This document shows positions 25,609 through 34,827 of a stretch of 64,000 bases of DNA, one piece after another (positions within the stretch are counted from its first letter, which is position 1; each line of letters opens with the position of its first letter). The position numbers were made by a program, and so were the translations under genes. The stretch covers positions 43,896 through 107,895 of the forward strand of contig CAYLRU010000009.1 of the NCBI GenBank assembly GCA_964386565.1, given 5' to 3'. The notes under the pieces were generated by a model. The model made no database searches. It was not told where the DNA came from and saw nothing but the letters and a program-made list of their open reading frames with translations. This stretch comes from CAYLRU01 sp964386565 (GTDB lineage: Bacteria > Desulfobacterota > Desulfobacteria > Desulfobacterales > UBA5616).

Positions 25609-27492
25609 TTGGGCCATTTTTTGAAACAAATCCAAAGCCCGGCGGATTTAAAGGATCTGTCCTTATCCGAGTTAAAAACGCTTGCCAATGAAATACGGGA
25701 ATTGATCGTTGCGGTTGTTTCCAAAACCGGCGGTCATCTCGCATCCAGCCTGGGAACAGTGGAACTGGCCATTGCTCTTCATTATGTTTTCGATTCACCT
25801 GCCGATAAAATAATATGGGATGTGGGACATCAGGCCTATGCCCATAAAATAATCACCGGAAGAAGTGAAAAATTTCCAACGTTGCGACAACATGGCGGCA
25901 TATCAGGATTTACAAAACGGAGTGAAAGCCCTTATGATTCATTTACAACCGGACACAGCAGCACCTCGATCTCGGCAGGTGTGGGGATGGCGTGTGCAAA
26001 CCGGTTAATGGGATTGGATCGAAAAATCGTGTCAGTTATCGGAGACGGTTCCATGACTGCCGGCCTTGCTTACGAGGGACTGAATCAGACCGGACATATT
26101 CATAAAAACCTGATTGTTGTTTTAAATGACAATGACATGTCCATATCTCCCAACGTCGGGGCGTTGTCTTCATTTCTGAGCCGTACTCTTTCTGCCAAAT
26201 ATCTTCAGGATTTGAGAAAAACTCTGGGAGACTTTCTCAAGTCCCTGCCGAGAATCGGGAATGATATTTATCAGCTTGCCAAACGTTCTGAAGAGTCGTT
26301 TAAAACTTTCGTAACGCCCGGTATGCTTTTCGAGGCGTTCGGGTTCGAATATTTCGGACCTATAGACGGGCACAAACTGAATCATCTGATTGATATTTTG
26401 AACAATGTTAAGGATCTTGAAGAACCGGTTCTTTTACACGTCAGAACCGTAAAAGGAAAGGGTTACCCTCCGGCTGAAAAAAATCCGGTTTATTTTCATG
26501 GTGTGGGATCGTTTGAAATCGAAACCGGCAACAGCACCCGGCATGATAGTCCCGTGCCCACGTATACCCAGGTGTTCGGGGAAAAGATGATCGAACTGGC
26601 GGAAAGAGATGAAAAAATCATCGCGGTAACTGCTGCAATGCCGGAAGGAACGGGGCTTTCCCGGTTCGCCGAAAAATTTTCCGAACGTTTTTTTGATGTG
26701 GGAATCGCCGAACAACACGGTGTGACTTTTGCGGCGGGATTTGCCGCTGAAGGATTCAAGCCGGTAGTGGCCATTTATTCCACTTTTTTACAGCGTGCTT
26801 ACGACCAGATCCTGCATGATGTCTGCATCGAATCACTGCCGGTTAAATTTGCCATTGATCGAGGCGGGATTGTGGGTGAAGACGGGCCTACACATAATGG
26901 GCTGTTCGACTTTTCCTTTTTAAGGAGTCTGCCCAATATGGTCGTAATGGCGCCCATGGATGAGAATGAACTATGCCGAATGCTTGTAACGGCAATGGAA
27001 TACAATGCAGGCCCCATTGCATTTCGATATCCCAGGGGTGCGGGAACGGGGGTGAAAATCATCCCCTCCCCCTTCCCTCTTCCCATCGGTAAAGCCGAGG
27101 TAATGACGGACGGAAACGATGTATTGATCCTGGCGGTGGGTCGATCGGTGGGAGAGGCCCTTAACGGTTCTAGTGATCTCAAGAATATGGGAATACAGGC
27201 AACCGTCGTCAACTGCCGTTTTGTTAAACCCATAGACCATGAATTGATTTGTTCTCTCGTTACCAGAATCCCCAGGGTGATTACCGTGGAAGAGCATATA
27301 CTGCACGGCGGTTTCGGCAGCGCTGTCCTGGAAAGCTTGAATGATAACGGCGTTACAGGTTTTCGTCTCAGGAGGCTCGGGATTCCGGATACGTTCGTTG
27401 AACACGGCAATCAACGATTGCTGATATCAAAATACGGTATTGACGCCCGGGCCGTCGTTGAAGCGGCCAAAGAACTAACCGGTTTGATGTAG
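25609..27492 (+). CDS. dxs: 1-deoxy-D-xylulose-5-phosphate synthase
   Basis: DXS is the thiamine-diphosphate enzyme that starts the MEP isoprenoid pathway from pyruvate and glyceraldehyde-3-phosphate. The 627-residue protein has the normal length. It shows IIWDVGHQAYAHKI, the ThDP motif GDGSMTAGLAYEGLNQ, and DRGGIVGEDGPTHNG in the pyrimidine-binding domain. The start is a TTG at 25609, preceded by a GGGGG ribosome-binding site; no in-frame ATG lies close. It is 12 bases downstream of ispA. ispF of the same pathway is near 44.5 kb. Confidence 0.96.
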   Translation: MGHFLKQIQSPADLKDLSLSELKTLANEIRELIVAVVSKTGGHLASSLGTVELAIALHYVFDSPADKIIWDVGHQAYAHKIITGRSEKFPTLRQHGGISGFTKRSESPYDSFTTGHSSTSISAGVGMACANRLMGLDRKIVSVIGDGSMTAGLAYEGLNQTGHIHKNLIVVLNDNDMSISPNVGALSSFLSRTLSAKYLQDLRKTLGDFLKSLPRIGNDIYQLAKRSEESFKTFVTPGMLFEAFGFEYFGPIDGHKLNHLIDILNNVKDLEEPVLLHVRTVKGKGYPPAEKNPVYFHGVGSFEIETGNSTRHDSPVPTYTQVFGEKMIELAERDEKIIAVTAAMPEGTGLSRFAEKFSERFFDVGIAEQHGVTFAAGFAAEGFKPVVAIYSTFLQRAYDQILHDVCIESLPVKFAIDRGGIVGEDGPTHNGLFDFSFLRSLPNMVVMAPMDENELCRMLVTAMEYNAGPIAFRYPRGAGTGVKIIPSPFPLPIGKAEVMTDGNDVLILAVGRSVGEALNGSSDLKNMGIQATVVNCRFVKPIDHELICSLVTRIPRVITVEEHILHGGFGSAVLESLNDNGVTGFRLRRLGIPDTFVEHGNQRLLISKYGIDARAVVEAAKELTGLM

Positions 27493-27503
27493 GGCTTTGG
27501 GTC

Positions 27504-28283
27504 TTGGTTGTGCATAAAGAAAAAAAAAGAATTGACCTGTTACTGGTGGAAAAGCAGATGGCAGCAAGCCGTGAAAAAAGCCGGTCTTTAATTCTTTCGG
27601 GAAAAGTATACGTGAATACCCAATTGGTCGACAAGCCCGGAACCCTTGTGAACAATGATGACGACATTAAAATAAAAGGCAGTGACATTGCGTTTGTCAG
27701 CCGTGGCGGTTTGAAGCTTGAACATGCCATCAAGGAATTAGACCTGGATATTTCAGGGATGACGTGTCTGGATGTGGGTGCCTCGACCGGTGGGTTTACG
27801 GATTGTCTTTTGCGGTACGGTGCCGGCCATGTTTTTGCCGTGGACGTGGGATACGGACAATTGGCCTGGAAACTCAGAACCGACCCCCGGGTTACGGTTA
27901 TCGAGCGGACAAACATCAGATATTTGCCGGCCGATGCCCTTCACATGCCTGTTGATTTGGCAACGATAGATGTTTCGTTTATCAGCTTGAAAATTGTTGT
28001 TCCCGTTGTATTGAAGTTTATGAAAAGACCCTCCCGGATTCTTGCCTTGATCAAGCCTCAATTTGAAGTCGGAAAGGGAAAAGTCGGCAAAGGGGGCATC
28101 GTTCGAGATCAAAAGATGCATGAAGAGGTCAAAAAAGACCTGGTTGTTTTTTTTAACCGGCAAGGCCTTACCTGCCAAGCGATTATCCCTTCGCCCATAT
28201 CCGGGGCCAAGGGAAACCTGGAGTTCATCATTTCGATGAATGTTCCCGAAAGAAACTCCAACCAAAATGACGCCAAACCGTGA
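27504..28283 (+). CDS. tlyA: TlyA-type S4/FtsJ RNA methyltransferase
   Basis: The 259-residue protein has an N-terminal S4 RNA-binding domain (RIDLLLVEKQMAASREKS...GKVYVNTQLVDKPG). An FtsJ-like methyltransferase domain follows, with the SAM motif CLDVGASTGGFTDCLL and a motif II Asp (VFAVDVGYGQL). TlyA enzymes 2'-O-methylate 16S and/or 23S rRNA; old annotations as haemolysin are misleading. The start is non-ATG: TTG 27504 is taken here, but GTG 27510 is as likely. It is the last gene of the xseA operon, 11 bases after dxs, an arrangement seen in many bacteria. Confidence 0.92.
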   Translation: MVVHKEKKRIDLLLVEKQMAASREKSRSLILSGKVYVNTQLVDKPGTLVNNDDDIKIKGSDIAFVSRGGLKLEHAIKELDLDISGMTCLDVGASTGGFTDCLLRYGAGHVFAVDVGYGQLAWKLRTDPRVTVIERTNIRYLPADALHMPVDLATIDVSFISLKIVVPVVLKFMKRPSRILALIKPQFEVGKGKVGKGGIVRDQKMHEEVKKDLVVFFNRQGLTCQAIIPSPISGAKGNLEFIISMNVPERNSNQNDAKP

Positions 28284-28529
28284 ACTTTCGTTTTTATGTT
28301 TCACCGGATGTTTCAGTGCTGATAAATCGGGATTTTAAGCTTGATTTTTTTTAATATACCATATAGGGATGCTAAATTTGGTAAATCATCAATACAATGC
28401 GCGGGTCGTGTTTTAGCGGCAAATTCCGCGATTTTTGCTGATCCTTTGAATCCGGTTTAACTGCATCCGCCGTTCAAGAGCCTGTGTATTAGGGCCTTAA
28501 AATAAATTTCGATAGTAGAGAGGAGTAAA

Positions 28530-30599
28530 ATGACTGATACGTTAAACAAGCTTAGAAACATCGCCATTATTGGTCATGGCGGATCGGGAAAAACGTCCCT
28601 TGCCGAAATCATGTTGTTTAAAACCGGTGCCATCAAGCGATTGGGGCGTGTGGAAGAAGGAAATACCGTCATGGATTTCGAGCCGGAAGAGCTTAAGCGT
28701 CATTCAAGTATAAGCAGCAGCTTTAATCATTTTGAGTGGAAAAAACATCTCATCAGCATCATTGACACGCCGGGCGATCAGAACTTTTTCACCGATACGC
28801 AATTGTGCATGGAAGCGGCAGATGGCGCCCTCGTTGTCATTGATGCCATTGACGGCGTGAAGGTCCAGACGGAGCAGGCATGGCATTTTGCAGAAAAATT
28901 CAACATGCCATGTATGATATTTATCAATAAAATGGACCGGGAAAGAGCTGATTTCTCCCGAACCATAGGAGACATCACCGCCTGTCTCGAACCAAAGCCT
29001 GTTATTGTACAAATGCCCATTGGTGCTGAGGCTGATTTTAAAGGCGTTATCGACCTGGTTGCCATGAAAGCCTATATTTACGATGATGGAAAAACAAAAG
29101 CGGCGGATATTCCGGCTGATATGCAGGATGATGTCGAAAGCGAACGCGAGGCATTGATTGAAAATATCGTTGAAGCGGACGATGAATTAATGGAGCGTTA
29201 TCTCGATGGGGAATCCCTGACCGATGAAGAACTGAATTCAGCGCTTAAAAAGGGCATATTGGATAGAACCATTGTTCCGGTACTTTGCGGGTCAGCAACG
29301 AAAGATATCGGGGTGGATCTGCTCCTGGATACCATTGCAACCTGCATGCCTTCGCCATTGGACCGCGGTTCCAGAAAGGGGCTTGCATCTGATGATAATT
29401 CCGAAATAGAGTGCCATCCTGATCCTGATGGCCCTTTTTCAGCTTTTGTATTTAAAACCATTGCAGATCCTTTTGCCGGGCGCCTATCCATTTTCAGAAT
29501 CGTATCCGGCAAGCTCGGGTCTGATGGTGGTTTTTTCAACAGTACGAAGGGGACACGGGAAAGGTACAACCAGTTGCTGACAATTATCGGAAAGGAACAA
29601 AAACCGATTAATGAAGCCGGCCCGGGTTCCATTGTTGCCGTTGCAAAATTAAAAGAAACCACTACCGGCGATACCTTGTGCGCGGAATCCAACAAGGTGA
29701 AATTCAAATGCGCCGAGGCGTTACCGCCGTTGATTTCTTTTGCAGTTGAACCCAAAAGCCAGGGAGATGAAGACAAGATCGTTTCTTCACTTGCCAAGCT
29801 TCTTGAAGAAGACCCGTCTTTGAAACTTGAGCGAAATGCAGAAACCAAGCAGACGGTATTGTCCGGAATGGGACAGGTGCATATTGAAGCAACGATCGAA
29901 AAACTGAAAAGAAAATTCAATGTCGAAGTTCTTCTGACCACACCCAAAGTGCCTTACCGGGAAACCATCAGAAAGAAAGTCAGGGTTCAGGGAAAACACA
30001 AAAAACAGTCCGGTGGACACGGGCAATACGGTGATTGCTGGATTCAAATGGAGCCTCTGGGTCGGGGTGAAGGGTTCGAGTTCGTGGATGCGGTTGTAGG
30101 CGGGGCCATTCCAAGAACCTATATACCGGCTGTTGAAAAGGGAATTGTGGAAGCCGCGAAAAAAGGTGTGCTGGCCGGCTTTCCATGCATAGATTTCAAA
30201 GTTACACTTGATGACGGTACTTATCATTCTGTTGATTCATCTGAAATGGCATTTAAGATCGCAGGTTCGCTGGCCTTTAAAAAGGCGGCTGAAGAGGCAG
30301 GGCCTGTTTTGCTGGAACCGATTATGAAAGTTACCGTGACGGCGCCTGACGAATTTATGGGTGATATTATGGGAGATCTGAACAGCCGTCGGGGAAGGGT
30401 CCTGGGTATGGACAGTGCGGGAAAGAATCAGGTCATTAATGCTCACGTTCCAATGGCTGAATTCCTGACGTATGCGCCGGATCTTAACTCCATAACCGGC
30501 GGCAGGGGAGTGTATACCATGGAATTTTCCCATTATGACGAAGTGCCGGCTCAAATCGCCGAAAAGATTATAGAGGCGGCAAATAAAAGCAAAGAGTAG
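28530..30599 (+). CDS. EF-G-like translational GTPase, EF-G2 subfamily
   Basis: The 689-residue protein has all EF-G domains (GTPase, II, III, IV, V). Its GTPase motifs are those of the EF-G2 group. G1 is GHGGSGKT (residues 15-22) instead of AHIDAGKT, and switch I is NTVMDFEPEELKRHSSI. G3 is DTPGDQNF, so the residue equal to the catalytic His of EF-G is Asp83. G4 NKMD and domain IV HGQYGDCWI are present. It is not in a ribosomal-protein operon, so it is likely a paralogue, not the main translocase. The role of EF-G2 proteins is unsettled. A GAGAGGAG ribosome-binding site precedes the ATG. Confidence 0.88.
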   Translation: MTDTLNKLRNIAIIGHGGSGKTSLAEIMLFKTGAIKRLGRVEEGNTVMDFEPEELKRHSSISSSFNHFEWKKHLISIIDTPGDQNFFTDTQLCMEAADGALVVIDAIDGVKVQTEQAWHFAEKFNMPCMIFINKMDRERADFSRTIGDITACLEPKPVIVQMPIGAEADFKGVIDLVAMKAYIYDDGKTKAADIPADMQDDVESEREALIENIVEADDELMERYLDGESLTDEELNSALKKGILDRTIVPVLCGSATKDIGVDLLLDTIATCMPSPLDRGSRKGLASDDNSEIECHPDPDGPFSAFVFKTIADPFAGRLSIFRIVSGKLGSDGGFFNSTKGTRERYNQLLTIIGKEQKPINEAGPGSIVAVAKLKETTTGDTLCAESNKVKFKCAEALPPLISFAVEPKSQGDEDKIVSSLAKLLEEDPSLKLERNAETKQTVLSGMGQVHIEATIEKLKRKFNVEVLLTTPKVPYRETIRKKVRVQGKHKKQSGGHGQYGDCWIQMEPLGRGEGFEFVDAVVGGAIPRTYIPAVEKGIVEAAKKGVLAGFPCIDFKVTLDDGTYHSVDSSEMAFKIAGSLAFKKAAEEAGPVLLEPIMKVTVTAPDEFMGDIMGDLNSRRGRVLGMDSAGKNQVINAHVPMAEFLTYAPDLNSITGGRGVYTMEFSHYDEVPAQIAEKIIEAANKSKE

Positions 30600-30618
30600 A
30601 TTTGCCGCAAACCCGTGA

Positions 30619-30654
30619 AATATCCCCATTCCCCGAAAGGGGAATGGGGATATT
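30619..30654. terminator. Strong hairpin, probable bidirectional transcription terminator
   Basis: A perfect 16-bp inverted repeat (30619-30634 with 30639-30654) closes a GAAA tetraloop. The core arms are CCCCATTCCCC and GGGGAATGGGG. It lies 20 bases after the fusA-like stop and before the end of the leftward SPL-like gene. No long T run follows on the plus strand, so it may act as a terminator for either gene or as a 3' stabilising hairpin. Confidence 0.7.
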
Positions 30655-30710
30655 GATTTGATAAACACTTATGGCTTTTTTACTGTGAGTGGAGCGTTAT
30701 TTATAACCCT

Positions 30711-31808
30711 TCAAAGTGTCAAACGGCAGTGCAAAATGGCCGATTCGTCCAGCATTCTGGAGAGCCCTCCCCTGTCATTCGGTGCAAAACCAAGGGTTTT
30801 TCGCCAGATTTCATCATCTTCCATGCAAAAATAAATCAGAACATCGGGTGCTGATTTTCTGATCCATGAGACCAATTTGGAGTACAATTCAATTCTAATG
30901 GGCTTGAAGTATCTCATTTTTTGATCCAGTCCCGGGACAAATTCTCCGTAGATGATTTTGGATGAGGAAAATCGTTTTTGGATGATGGATTTGAGGTCCG
31001 GCATAAAACGAAACGTTCCCAGGCTGATCCATACGATTTGTTTCTGAGAGATACTGGAAAACAATTGTTCAATGACATTGCGATAATCCTTTTCGCACCC
31101 TTCGTATATGATAATGGGATCAAAATGGAAAGCCAGGGGATATCCCCACGATGCACACGTATTTGCTGCATTTAATCTTGCTTCTAAAGACGCGGTACCT
31201 CTTTCTTCATTTCGGATCACTTTTTCCGTATTTAATGACCATGCCATGATAGTCTTACGGTTGTGATGAAGCTGTTTCAATCCGCCGATTTCCGTGGTTT
31301 TCGTTTTTAATTCCAGAACCGAATTTGTATGTCCGGCAAATTCGGGGACGAGCTTGGAGGACAGGTTTGTCCAGGGTTCCCAGATCAGACTGTCGGTAAA
31401 CTCCCCTGTCCCGATCCGATTGATTCGCTTGTTGGCAAATACCGCACTCAGTTCCGCCATCATTTCATTATGATTTACAAAATACTGCAATACCGGCGGA
31501 TGAAAATAAGATTGAAGGATGCAATAGGCGCAATCCATTTGGCAAAACGTACCGATGTGAAGGATCTGGTATCCGCAACAATTATAATACCGGGTACCTG
31601 GGCAGCGCTTTATAAATCTTCCCCTGTTTTTGGTGATATACAGCACCTCTTTTCCCTTACGGACGGGATCATCCGATTGCCGGATATGCAAATAAACCTG
31701 CCGGGCCTGATCCGCAATTTCTATGGGAGCACCGATTTTTGATGCGATTGCCGCAGTTTCTTCAAGATCGGCGATATGTTTGTCAATGTAGACTTTTTTG
31801 ATGGACAA
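30711..31808 (-). CDS. SPL-family radical SAM protein (spore photoproduct lyase-like)
   Basis: The 365-residue protein has the radical SAM cluster motif C89-C93-C96 (CQMDCAYC), spaced CxxxCxxC as in spore photoproduct lyase. It also keeps SPL-like segments (AWSLNTEKVI, LAFHFDPIIIYEG). SPL repairs spore-specific thymine dimers, yet nothing here suggests a spore former. At the position of the H-donor Cys141 of Bacillus SPL the sequence reads GTGEFTDS, without Cys. It is therefore likely a paralogue with another DNA, RNA or nucleotide substrate. It stands alone between the fusA-like gene and a lipoprotein gene. Confidence 0.82.
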   Translation of the reverse strand: MSIKKVYIDKHIADLEETAAIASKIGAPIEIADQARQVYLHIRQSDDPVRKGKEVLYITKNRGRFIKRCPGTRYYNCCGYQILHIGTFCQMDCAYCILQSYFHPPVLQYFVNHNEMMAELSAVFANKRINRIGTGEFTDSLIWEPWTNLSSKLVPEFAGHTNSVLELKTKTTEIGGLKQLHHNRKTIMAWSLNTEKVIRNEERGTASLEARLNAANTCASWGYPLAFHFDPIIIYEGCEKDYRNVIEQLFSSISQKQIVWISLGTFRFMPDLKSIIQKRFSSSKIIYGEFVPGLDQKMRYFKPIRIELYSKLVSWIRKSAPDVLIYFCMEDDEIWRKTLGFAPNDRGGLSRMLDESAILHCRLTL

Positions 31809-32137
31809 AAGATAGACCCTCCAGCGTCATCATGTTCGCATAGTGAAATGGGATATAAATCGAATAAACAACAAAACGCAATGCAAATATGACATTGAAA
31901 TTTTTTCCGGCTTATTTTTTTATCGACAACAAATCGGATCGATGATACTTTAAGTATTCGGTTTGTTATAAAATTCCTGTTATTGTATTGAATTTGGTTT
32001 TTGTGGGTATATTCCGAAAAGCGGTTGTATAAAACACAGGAAAAAAAGTTTTTAGAACCCTGAAAGTTGTTTCACAAATGCTTTTATGTTTATAAATATT
32101 TCTCATGCCTGTCTGTAAAATTTATCTGGAGGGAAAA
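31809..32137. other. Divergent intergenic region, AT-rich, no gene seen
   Basis: This 329-base region lies between the leftward SPL-like gene and the rightward lipoprotein gene and should hold promoters for both. It is AT-rich, with several TATATT/TATAAA-like hexamers (for example near 32007 and 32030), but no -35 partner with good spacing. No RNA gene or repeat was recognised. Confidence 0.45.
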
Positions 32138-32596
32138 ATGAATAGACAAATTGCATTCCAAATAATTATCGCTTTTTTTTTAATCGCGTTGTTTTCAGGA
32201 TGTTCTCCCTCTCCCCCTCCGGAGACGTTTATCGAAACCGATTCACCGGAAGCGCTTACACTGGAGATCAGCAGCGAATATTTGGCCGATGATGTCTGGA
32301 AAATCGTCAGAAATTTAATGCAAAACAACTTCGGGCTGGACAGGGAGAGCGAAAAAGACGGTTTTATCCGGACATTATGGCAATATCCGGTAACCGGGAA
32401 ATTAACGAAGTGCTACCGCGTCCGTCTGACCATACAATTCAGCGAAGACCGGTATACGCTGTCCATTCTTCCTGAAGCCGAATTTCAGCAAAAAGCGCTG
32501 CTGGGCATCTATCGATGGTGGATCTCGGGGGAGGACAGTTCCATTGGGAATGAATATTACGGCAAATTGAAAAAACTCGTGGGAAAAATTCCCTGA
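32138..32596 (+). CDS. Small lipoprotein of unknown function
   Basis: ATG 32138 follows a good GGAGGGA ribosome-binding site; an in-frame upstream ATG at 32105 is not favoured. The 152-residue product has a hydrophobic signal segment and a clear lipobox LFSGC, with proline-rich residues after the Cys. The mature domain has a helix (DDVWKIVRNLMQNN), then alternating strands (GFIRTLWQYPV, YRVRLTIQFSEDRYTLSILPEAE). This resembles small alpha/beta envelope domains (BamC/DUF-like), but no family is certain. It ends 4 bases from the convergent ParB-like gene. Confidence 0.75.
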   Translation: MNRQIAFQIIIAFFLIALFSGCSPSPPPETFIETDSPEALTLEISSEYLADDVWKIVRNLMQNNFGLDRESEKDGFIRTLWQYPVTGKLTKCYRVRLTIQFSEDRYTLSILPEAEFQQKALLGIYRWWISGEDSSIGNEYYGKLKKLVGKIP

Positions 32597-32600
32597 CGGA

Positions 32601-33554
32601 TCATTCCATGGCTTTTTTCACAACCGGGTGTGCCATGATATGATCAATGACGCTCCGGCATTGGCTGAGTTCTTCCATGCAGCAAAATTTCATCTGGAGG
32701 GAGTAGGTGTTCCCCTCAAAATATCGTGGTGCATGAAATTGGATATTTTTCGGTAGGTTAAGAGATTTTTTGAGCTTTTCAAATTCCTGCTCCGCTCTGG
32801 AGATTTCAGGAAAACGCCTTTTTTTCAAATAGTCCCGTAGTAAACCGGCAGCATGGTTTTTCTCCGGATCATCCTGGTCAAGAATGTTCCGGATGGCAGG
32901 TTCCTGGAATATGGCCATAATTGAAATATCATCCCGATGGGAAATTTCATTAACAAGGGTCAACATTTCCAGTTGCTTGTTGAGACTTAAATTCAGCTTC
33001 TGAAAAATATCGGATAAAACCGTTGCCCCCTCTTTATCCATTTCCATGAGTTTAAGCGAGACAGGCAATGAAATGCGATTTGCAAGGATTCCGGTTTTGA
33101 TTGATTCCGGCAACATTTTGATCGACTTCATTTTTTCAACAAAGGACGGGCTGGCGGGCAAACCCATATCCGTCAAGATGTTGCGTAACTGTTTTTCCCC
33201 GTCTGAAAAACGGGCCAGCAGCCAAATCGCATTGGATTGTTCAACCCAGTTCAGCTCCCGTTGGGAAGAATTGTCCAAAACAGCCAGTTTTGCACAGTAT
33301 AGGGGGGACAGGTCCGGATCCGCCACCCGGCAAACGATGCTTTGATGTCCGAGAACGCGGCAGGCTTCAATTCGGCGGAATCCGTAAACAACACTGAAGC
33401 CGGGTTCCATATGACGTAATAGCGGTGGGTTGATTAAACCAACGGCCTGAATGGAACGTGCAAGATCCGTGCAATCCTTTTTCGTTGTAATTCGAAACAG
33501 GTCGTTTGCAGAATCAATGGACGACAACCGAACGGTCTTTTCCCTAAATGACAT
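32601..33554 (-). CDS. Orphan ParB-like nuclease/CTPase-fold protein
   Basis: The 317-residue protein has a ParB N-terminal domain (LARSIQAVGLINPPLL) with the arginine motif VYGFRRIEACRVLG, equivalent to the GERRxRA CTP-binding box. It is followed by a helical region resembling the HTH/KorB domain (LPVSLKLMEMDKEG). The C-terminal 60 residues are specific. No parA, parS or replication genes are next to it, so chromosome partitioning is doubtful; gene regulation or nucleoid binding is equally possible. It overlaps the upstream purC by 11 bases and is probably co-translated with it. Confidence 0.78.
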   Translation of the reverse strand: MSFREKTVRLSSIDSANDLFRITTKKDCTDLARSIQAVGLINPPLLRHMEPGFSVVYGFRRIEACRVLGHQSIVCRVADPDLSPLYCAKLAVLDNSSQRELNWVEQSNAIWLLARFSDGEKQLRNILTDMGLPASPSFVEKMKSIKMLPESIKTGILANRISLPVSLKLMEMDKEGATVLSDIFQKLNLSLNKQLEMLTLVNEISHRDDISIMAIFQEPAIRNILDQDDPEKNHAAGLLRDYLKKRRFPEISRAEQEFEKLKKSLNLPKNIQFHAPRYFEGNTYSLQMKFCCMEELSQCRSVIDHIMAHPVVKKAME

Positions 33555-34443
33555 TGGATGTGCCGATGAGCCGGTTTAAGGCTTCCAAGTATTTTTGTCG
33601 GGTATTGTGGATCACCTCATCCGGCAGATTGGGGGCCGGCGGTTTTTTATCCCAGTTGATTGAAGTCAGATAGTCCCGAAGGTATTGCTTATCAAAACTT
33701 TTCTGTGATCGTCCCATTTCATAAAACGATTTCGGCCAGAACCTTGAAGAATCAGGGGTCAATACCTCATCAATCAGAATCAGGTCGTCTCCGTTCAAAC
33801 CGAACTCAAACTTGGTATCCGCAATGATGATTCCTTGTTTTTCAGCAATCCGACACCCTTCCTTATAAATCTGGAGGCTGTAATCTCTAACACGATCCGC
33901 CAGGTCTTTTCCAACGAGTTTTACGGCTGTATCAAAATCAATGTTTTCATCATGTTCGCCGAGTTCTGCTTTTGTGGATGGCGTAAAGATCGGTTCGGGG
34001 AGTTTTTGTGATTCTTTCAGATCCGCCGGAAGGGATATACCGCAAACACTCCCTGATTCCTTGTAAGATGTCCAGCCGGATCCTGATAAATATCCTCTGA
34101 CAACACACTCGATCGAAAGCGGTTGTGTTTTTTTGACCAGCATACTCCTTCCTTCTAAAATATCGGCATATGGCCTGCATATTTCAGGGTATTCGGATAC
34201 TTTGCTCGTGATAACATGATTCGGCAGTATAGAGGCCGTTTTATCAAACCAAAAAAGGGAAATTCGGGTTAAAATCTTTCCCTTATCCGGTATGGGATTA
34301 GGCATGATGACATCATAGGCTGAAATTCTGTCCGTCGCCACCATTAAGATATAATCTTCAACTTCATATATATCTCTTACTTTCCCCCTTTTTACCAGTT
34401 TTAATCCGGGAAAATTCGTTTCGTAAACAGGATCGGCATACAT
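33544..34443 (-). CDS. purC: SAICAR synthase
   Basis: PurC joins aspartate to CAIR in purine synthesis. The protein (299 residues) is the longer type also found in yeast and in deltaproteobacteria. It shows KLVKRGKVRDIYEVEDYILMVATDRISAYDV, the central LSIECVVRGYLSGSGW and LILIDEVLTPDSSRFWP. ATG 34443 is preferred: AGGAAGG lies 9 bases upstream, while the frame's first ATG at 34452 touches that motif. It is followed by the ParB-like gene with an 11-base overlap and preceded by a PilZ gene 39 bases away. Confidence 0.95.
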   Translation of the reverse strand: MYADPVYETNFPGLKLVKRGKVRDIYEVEDYILMVATDRISAYDVIMPNPIPDKGKILTRISLFWFDKTASILPNHVITSKVSEYPEICRPYADILEGRSMLVKKTQPLSIECVVRGYLSGSGWTSYKESGSVCGISLPADLKESQKLPEPIFTPSTKAELGEHDENIDFDTAVKLVGKDLADRVRDYSLQIYKEGCRIAEKQGIIIADTKFEFGLNGDDLILIDEVLTPDSSRFWPKSFYEMGRSQKSFDKQYLRDYLTSINWDKKPPAPNLPDEVIHNTRQKYLEALNRLIGTSNVI

Positions 34444-34482
34444 AAAAAACATCCTTCCTTTCAGGTACCATTACATTGAAAA

Positions 34483-34827
34483 TCAACCATTGAACTGTTT
34501 GAATATCTTAACATACTGAGATAAGATCACCCGCGATTCTTCATCCAAATCGATAAAACGAATCCCGAACTCGTATTGATTATTTTTTTCAATATAATAT
34601 TCTATTTTTCCTTTTACATCTACCAAGTCGTCTTCAAAGCCGATGCTTAACCAGAGGGTTTTTTTTGAATCAATGGGGTAATTCGTTTCCAGACGAATTC
34701 CGGACTCGGAAACATTAAGCGTTTTCCCCATTCCCTGTTGGGTAATGGTTTCATTTTCATCCTTTACACAAAAATACAACAAGTTCGATGAATTGATACG
34801 CTCATGCTTTCTAAGATTTTCACTCAT
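34483..34827 (-). CDS. PilZ domain protein
   Basis: The 114-residue single-domain protein has the PilZ c-di-GMP-binding elements: the N-terminal RxxxR (R6-K-H-E-R10) and an N-x-S-x-x-G box (N38-V-S-E-S-G43), followed by beta-barrel strands ending at FGIRFIDLDEESR. The usual Asp of DxSxxG is Asn here, which may still bind. The ribosome-binding site is AAAGGA. It sits below the DUF4388/cNMP gene and above purC in the same direction, suggesting that it belongs to the MglA signalling cluster. Confidence 0.88.
   Translation of the reverse strand: MSENLRKHERINSSNLLYFCVKDENETITQQGMGKTLNVSESGIRLETNYPIDSKKTLWLSIGFEDDLVDVKGKIEYYIEKNNQYEFGIRFIDLDEESRVILSQYVKIFKQFNG

Noticed and set aside
32601..33554. 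Replication origin or partition locus suggested by the ParB-like gene
   Set aside because: No parA, parS-like palindromes, dnaA or cluster of DnaA boxes is nearby.
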